DNA of 54,648 nucleotides. It comes from Prorocentrum cordatum. Taxonomy: Eukaryota; Sar; Dinophyceae; Prorocentrales; Prorocentraceae. Below are positions 51,176 through 54,648 of this stretch, in pieces. How positions within the stretch are numbered: position 1 is the stretch's first letter; each line of letters begins with the position of its first letter. A program made the position numbers and the translations under genes. Under the pieces are notes generated by a model. The model was not told the DNA's origin and did not search any database. It was given only the letters and a program-made list of their open reading frames with translations. The stretch spans positions 1 through 54,648 of the forward strand of contig CAUYUJ010006304.1 in the NCBI GenBank assembly GCA_963575745.1, read 5' to 3'.

Positions 51176-52912
51176 TCACTCTGCGATGCTCGCGGGGCCA
51201 CAGAACGTCTTGTGGATCCGCTTGGCGGCGGGCCCGAAGAAGTCACTAAGGTCGTCGTCGGCCTTGCGCTTGGAGCGCGTCAGGCGGTTGGTGAGGACGT
51301 CAGCTGCCGCGGCAATTTCGGTCGTGAACGCGCCGGGGTCGATGCCGGGCGCAAGTTTCCACATGTCGGCGACAGTGAGCTCTGACTCCGTCCCGTTGAC
51401 GAATGTGACCAAGATAAGCGCCCGGTCCTTCTTGGTCGAGGCGTACCTGCCCAGACGCCTTGTCGGACAAGCCGTGGTGGCCATCCAGGCGGTCTTCTGC
51501 TCGGTGTCGGTCTCCGCTACGTCTGTGACGTAGTTGGTGATGGCGAAGCCGTCGTCGCGCGGGGTGGTGTCTGGGTCCTTCGTGGCCTCGACGAGTAGGA
51601 TGGCCCCGCTGGCCAGGAACCGCGAAGAGCCGATAGCGACGCAGAGCTTCCCCGTGGCACTCATCGAGATGGCGCGGGCTGTAGTAGGGACAAGGCGGCT
51701 GTCGTTCTGCGGGGCGAGCAACGGCTCGGTGACGTCGAAAAGGCAAGGCTCTGCACACACGATAGCGAGGCGAGGTTCGTTAGCCTGGTCGTCCTGGGCG
51801 CCGCGGGACGCAGCCAGCGTTGCGCGGACGCGCGCCCGAGACCACGTCATGGACCCTTGCGCGACTTCGTCTTGGAACTCGGTCTTGTCAGCGCACCCCG
51901 TCAACGCGAGGGCAGCCGTCTCCGTGATCTTAGCGTCGACCGAGCCGGTGTAGTCGGACATGCGCACGGACGCCCACACGCGGTCCCCGGCCTTGGTCAG
52001 CAAGTTCTCCGTGTCGCTGAGGGAAAAGGATGCGGCGGGGATTTCGAACAGCTTATCTGGAGCCACGGCTTTGCTCTGTAAGAGCATGTCCAGAATTGCC
52101 GACGTGGAACTCACGGCAGGCCCATCTTTGTAGTTCGTGGAGTCGTACACCGAGAGGCTGGTCAGGTCGTCTTTGGCGAGGTCACGGGCGCCAGCGGCAA
52201 GCATCGCTGCCACTTTGGGAGAGGAGCCTGCGGGCCGGGTGAAAATGGTGGAGTTGCGCACTGTGAGGTGGACGCCGCCGTTGTCGGACTTCACCAGGTA
52301 CGCGCCGAAAATGTAGACAGGCTCCTTGTTGTGAAGCTGCTGTGCCTGCGGGATGGACTCCTCTCAAAACTTCAGGGCGATGGCGTTTTTGGATGCATCG
52401 CACACAGAGGACACCACCAATTTCTTGTCCTTGAATGCGCCTTGGGTGGAGATGTCGGTGACGAAGCCGCACAGGTCAACTGCTTGGTCCTGGGACAGTT
52501 CAAGTACGTCGTGAATGCTCATAGATGGTTCTACTTCGCTTGGCAATTTGTTCGCCTGCTGGGGCGGCAAAACTTTGGCGACCATGGTTTTGTTGCTCAG
52601 CTGCAAGACGCAGGGGTGCGGACTGCCGTGGAAGGCGTCTTTCTTGCGCACCATCTTCAACTTGGATAGAGCCCACGACGACTTGGGGGTCCACTTATCC
52701 GTCAGAGCTTTGGTTGTCCGGGCGCGCGCCGCGGGGTTGTCGCCCCACACCATCTGCTCGGCCATGCAGTATAATCCTGATTCACTGACCAGCACGCAAG
52801 TGAAGACGTCTGCCTTCTTTTGGGTTGTGTGCACCCTGGGGTTGAACACGCGCACGTGCACAACCTTGGTCCCGCAATTGCGCTCGTTCACGGTCTCCAG
52901 CTTGTCCGCCAT
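51176..52912 (-). pseudogene. RPA-like single-strand DNA-binding protein with in-frame TGA
   Basis: One frame from the ATG at 52,912 (MADKLETVNERNCGTK) to the TAG/TGA-type end at 51,176, 578 codons, broken only by TGA at 52,364-52,366. An N-terminal OB-like segment ends in LKMVRKKDAFHGSPHPCVLQ. A second, near residue 150, has VDLCGFVTDISTQGAFKDKK ... NAIALKF-TGA-EESI; RPA large-subunit DNA-binding domains have Trp at this place (LKLW). A third OB-like region follows near residue 300 (DRVWASVRMSDYTGSVDAKI). The C-terminus reads SKRKADDDLSDFFGPAAKR, resembling a PCNA-binding PIP box without its Gln. The role would be to coat ssDNA. Same strand as, and upstream of, the Helitron Rep; plant Helitrons carry RPA-like genes, so a shared element is plausible. 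Family call is by eye. Confidence 0.6.
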
Positions 52913-52931
52913 GGCAAGGTAACCGATGGGG

Positions 52932-53139
52932 AGCGGCCCTGACGACGAAGCAGGTGGCAGCGCGGGGTTGCGGAAGCAAAAATGGCGTGCGCAAGACGGA
53001 CGGCCACGCGACGCGAAGCACTTGGGCCATGGGGTCAGCGGGTCATCGCGTATGAGGTCATTTGGGCCTTCCGCGCGCCTCCGAGGTCAAGGCTGAGGGG
53101 ATGTCCCCAGCGAACGTAGTAAAAATATTCCCAGTAGGA
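52932..53139. repeat. ~207-bp direct repeat, copy 1, upstream of the RPA-like gene
   Basis: Begins AGCGGCCCTGACGACGAAGC and ends CCAGTAGGA, 20 bp upstream of the RPA-like start codon. The second copy is at 53,604-53,809, about 85% identical, same orientation. The copy nearest the gene could carry its promoter; that is inference. Confidence 0.88.
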
Positions 53140-53603
53140 ATTGTATTAGAAGCAGTGGTAGTATTAGTCGTCGTAGAAATAAAAATAATAGGAGTAGTAG
53201 TACCAGTAGTAGTCGTAGTCGTCGTCGTGGTAGTAGTCGTAGCAGGCGTTGTCAAAGTCGTAGGTGTCGTGGTCGTAGGAATACGAGTGGCACCAATCGA
53301 ATGAGTATGGTAGCAATAGTAGTGGTAGTAGTCGTACTTGTTGTAAGTGTTGGAGTGGCATTGGTATGGGTACTGGTAGTGGTAATGGTTGTAGTAGTAG
53401 TAATGGTAGGGTGTAGTAGTAGCCGTAGTAGTAGTAGTGGTAGTAGTTGAACAAGTAGTAGTAGTAGTTGTAGTAGTAATCGCATTAGCAGTGACTGTAG
53501 TAGTAGTGTTCGTAGTAGTAGGACTAGGTGTAGTAGACAGAGGAGGAGAGCTACTAATAGTAGTAGTAGTAGTAATAATAATGGTAGTAGAAGTGGTAGT
53601 ATG
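53140..53603. repeat. (GTA/TAG)n degenerate triplet array 1
   Basis: TAGTAGTAGTCGTAGTAG-type sequence with TCG and TGG variants. All frames repeat-derived. Confidence 0.92.
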
Positions 53604-53809
53604 AGCGGCCCTGACGACGAAGCAGGTGACAGCTCGGGGTTGCGGAAACAAGAATGGTGCGCGCAAGGCGGGCGGCCACGCGACACGGGGCACTTAGGCC
53701 ATGCAGTCAGCGGGTCATCTTGCATGAGGTCATTTGGGCTTTCCGCGCGTCGCCGAGGTCAAGGCGGAGAGGATGCCTCCAGCGAACGTAGTAAAACAGT
53801 TCCAGTAGG
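53604..53809. repeat. ~206-bp direct repeat, copy 2
   Basis: Starts 672 bp after copy 1. Each copy is followed by a GTA triplet array, so the whole unit (about 670 bp) has been duplicated in tandem. Confidence 0.88.
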
Positions 53810-54235
53810 CCTTAGTAGTAGTAGTAGTAGAAGTAGTAGTCGTAGTAGTAGTAATAGTGATACGAGTAGGAGTAGCAGTAATAGACGTAGTCGTCGTCGT
53901 GGTAGTAATCGTAGCAGGCGTAATCAAAGTTGTAGTAGTCGTGATCGTAGGAATACGAGTAGCACCAGCAGTTGTAGTAGTAGCAGTATGGCAGAAGTAG
54001 TAGTGGTAGCAGTCGTACTTCTTGTAGGTGTTGTAGTGGCAGTGGTATGGGTACTGGTAGTGGTAGCGGTCGTAGTAGTGTTAGTAGTAATCGTAATAGT
54101 AGTGGTGTGGTGTAGTAGTAGTCGTAGTAGTAGTCGTAGTAGTGCTAAAAGTAGTAGTTGTCGTTGTAGTTGTAGTACAAGTATAAGTAGCAGTGGGTGT
54201 AGCAGTAGTGTTCCAAGTGGTAGAAGTAGGTGTAG
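53810..54235. repeat. (GTA/TAG)n degenerate triplet array 2
   Basis: Same composition as array 1, including the interruptions GTAGGAATACGAGTAGCACC (53,946) and GGTGTTGTAGTGGCAGTGG, which have counterparts in array 1 near 53,274 and 53,345. Confidence 0.92.
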
Positions 54236-54648
54236 TAGGCACTTGTGTGTCCCTGTGTGTTTTGTCAGGGAACGCCTGGGGGTTCAGATCGTGGCCCTGG
54301 GCCCCCGACGAGAACACTTACGATTCCCGCGTGAGACGTTCTCCAAATTTACTCACGACCCCCGCTCCCGCCTGAGATGGTCCCACAACAGAGCCAACGA
54401 CGGCGCTCCCGCCCGCGACGTCCCCACAACTGATCTATGTCGAACTCCGAGTTCTGACAGGTGATTATTGCTGATCACCCCCACCGGCGGGTACTGCATT
54501 TTTCCCATCGAAGTGATTTCTCCGGGGCTGGGGTGCGCCCGCGTTCGCCCCACTTCGTGGCGCCGTGCGCTCGCCTGCCTCTGGGGCGAACGCCCGCCTC
54601 GTCCGGGCGAGCGCCCTCCGCCGGCGCCGTGCCCGAAGGCACTCGGGG
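54236..54648. other. Unassigned right end
   Basis: GC-rich unique sequence; no repeat and no convincing coding frame before the window ends. Confidence 0.4.

Overview
The window looks like nuclear DNA of a dinoflagellate. It is GC-rich and packed with microsatellites and minisatellites. It carries a decayed TTTAGGG-type telomeric tract. Genes have introns, and one well-resolved intron has a GA-AG border, a splice type known from dinoflagellates. Several proteins resemble repeated protein families I associate with dinoflagellate genomes. I see no bacterial or organellar features and no tRNA, rRNA or CRISPR array. I would not name a genus from sequence alone.

Layout. 0.8-3.4 kb: an intronless 861-codon gene on the minus strand behind a 200-bp GA/CT tract. 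5.7-7.7 kb: a minus-strand multi-exon gene whose protein resembles a C5-methyltransferase fold with altered signature motifs. 7.7-15.3 kb: a second minus-strand gene, split by a 4.8-kb plus-strand Penelope-like retroelement at 9.17-14.0 kb. The element has 114-bp direct terminal repeats, an ORF1, a GIY-YIG endonuclease placed upstream (N-terminal order) and a reverse transcriptase. 15.3-16.6 kb: two short inverted-repeat elements. 16.7-25.2 kb: two or three multi-exon minus-strand genes of unknown function. Their introns are purine-rich on the coding strand (CCT/CTC-rich on the plus strand). 25.2-35.9 kb: mostly satellite-like DNA, with a frameshifted coding fragment (26.5-27.4 kb), a truncated paralogue of the 861-codon gene (29.4 kb), a large inverted pair of 18-nt arrays (32.0-32.9 kb), degenerate telomere-like repeats (33.7-34.2 kb) and a GGGGCCTCTTG minisatellite (34.4-35.1 kb).

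35.9-46.7 kb holds a decayed Helitron on the minus strand: cysteine-rich zinc-finger N-terminus, Rep (HUH and two-tyrosine motifs), PIF1-like helicase and a C-terminal OTU-type cysteine protease domain. It is broken by a nonsense codon, at least three frameshifts, a 220-bp inverted-repeat element, a ~395-bp insertion and a minisatellite insertion. Upstream on the same strand, beyond a 1.8-kb 12-nt minisatellite (49.0-50.9 kb), lies an RPA-like single-strand DNA-binding protein gene (51.2-52.9 kb) with one in-frame TGA. Helitrons of plants often carry RPA-like genes, so the two may have belonged to one large element. The right end (52.9-54.2 kb) is a 672-bp duplicated unit with GTA/TAG triplet arrays.

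The most interesting points are the Penelope-like element with permuted domain order inside a gene, the possible Helitron/RPA/OTU set, a family of GTCACCGAT palindromes at five loci (one forming part of an inferred intron), and two genes in which TGA replaces an expected tryptophan.
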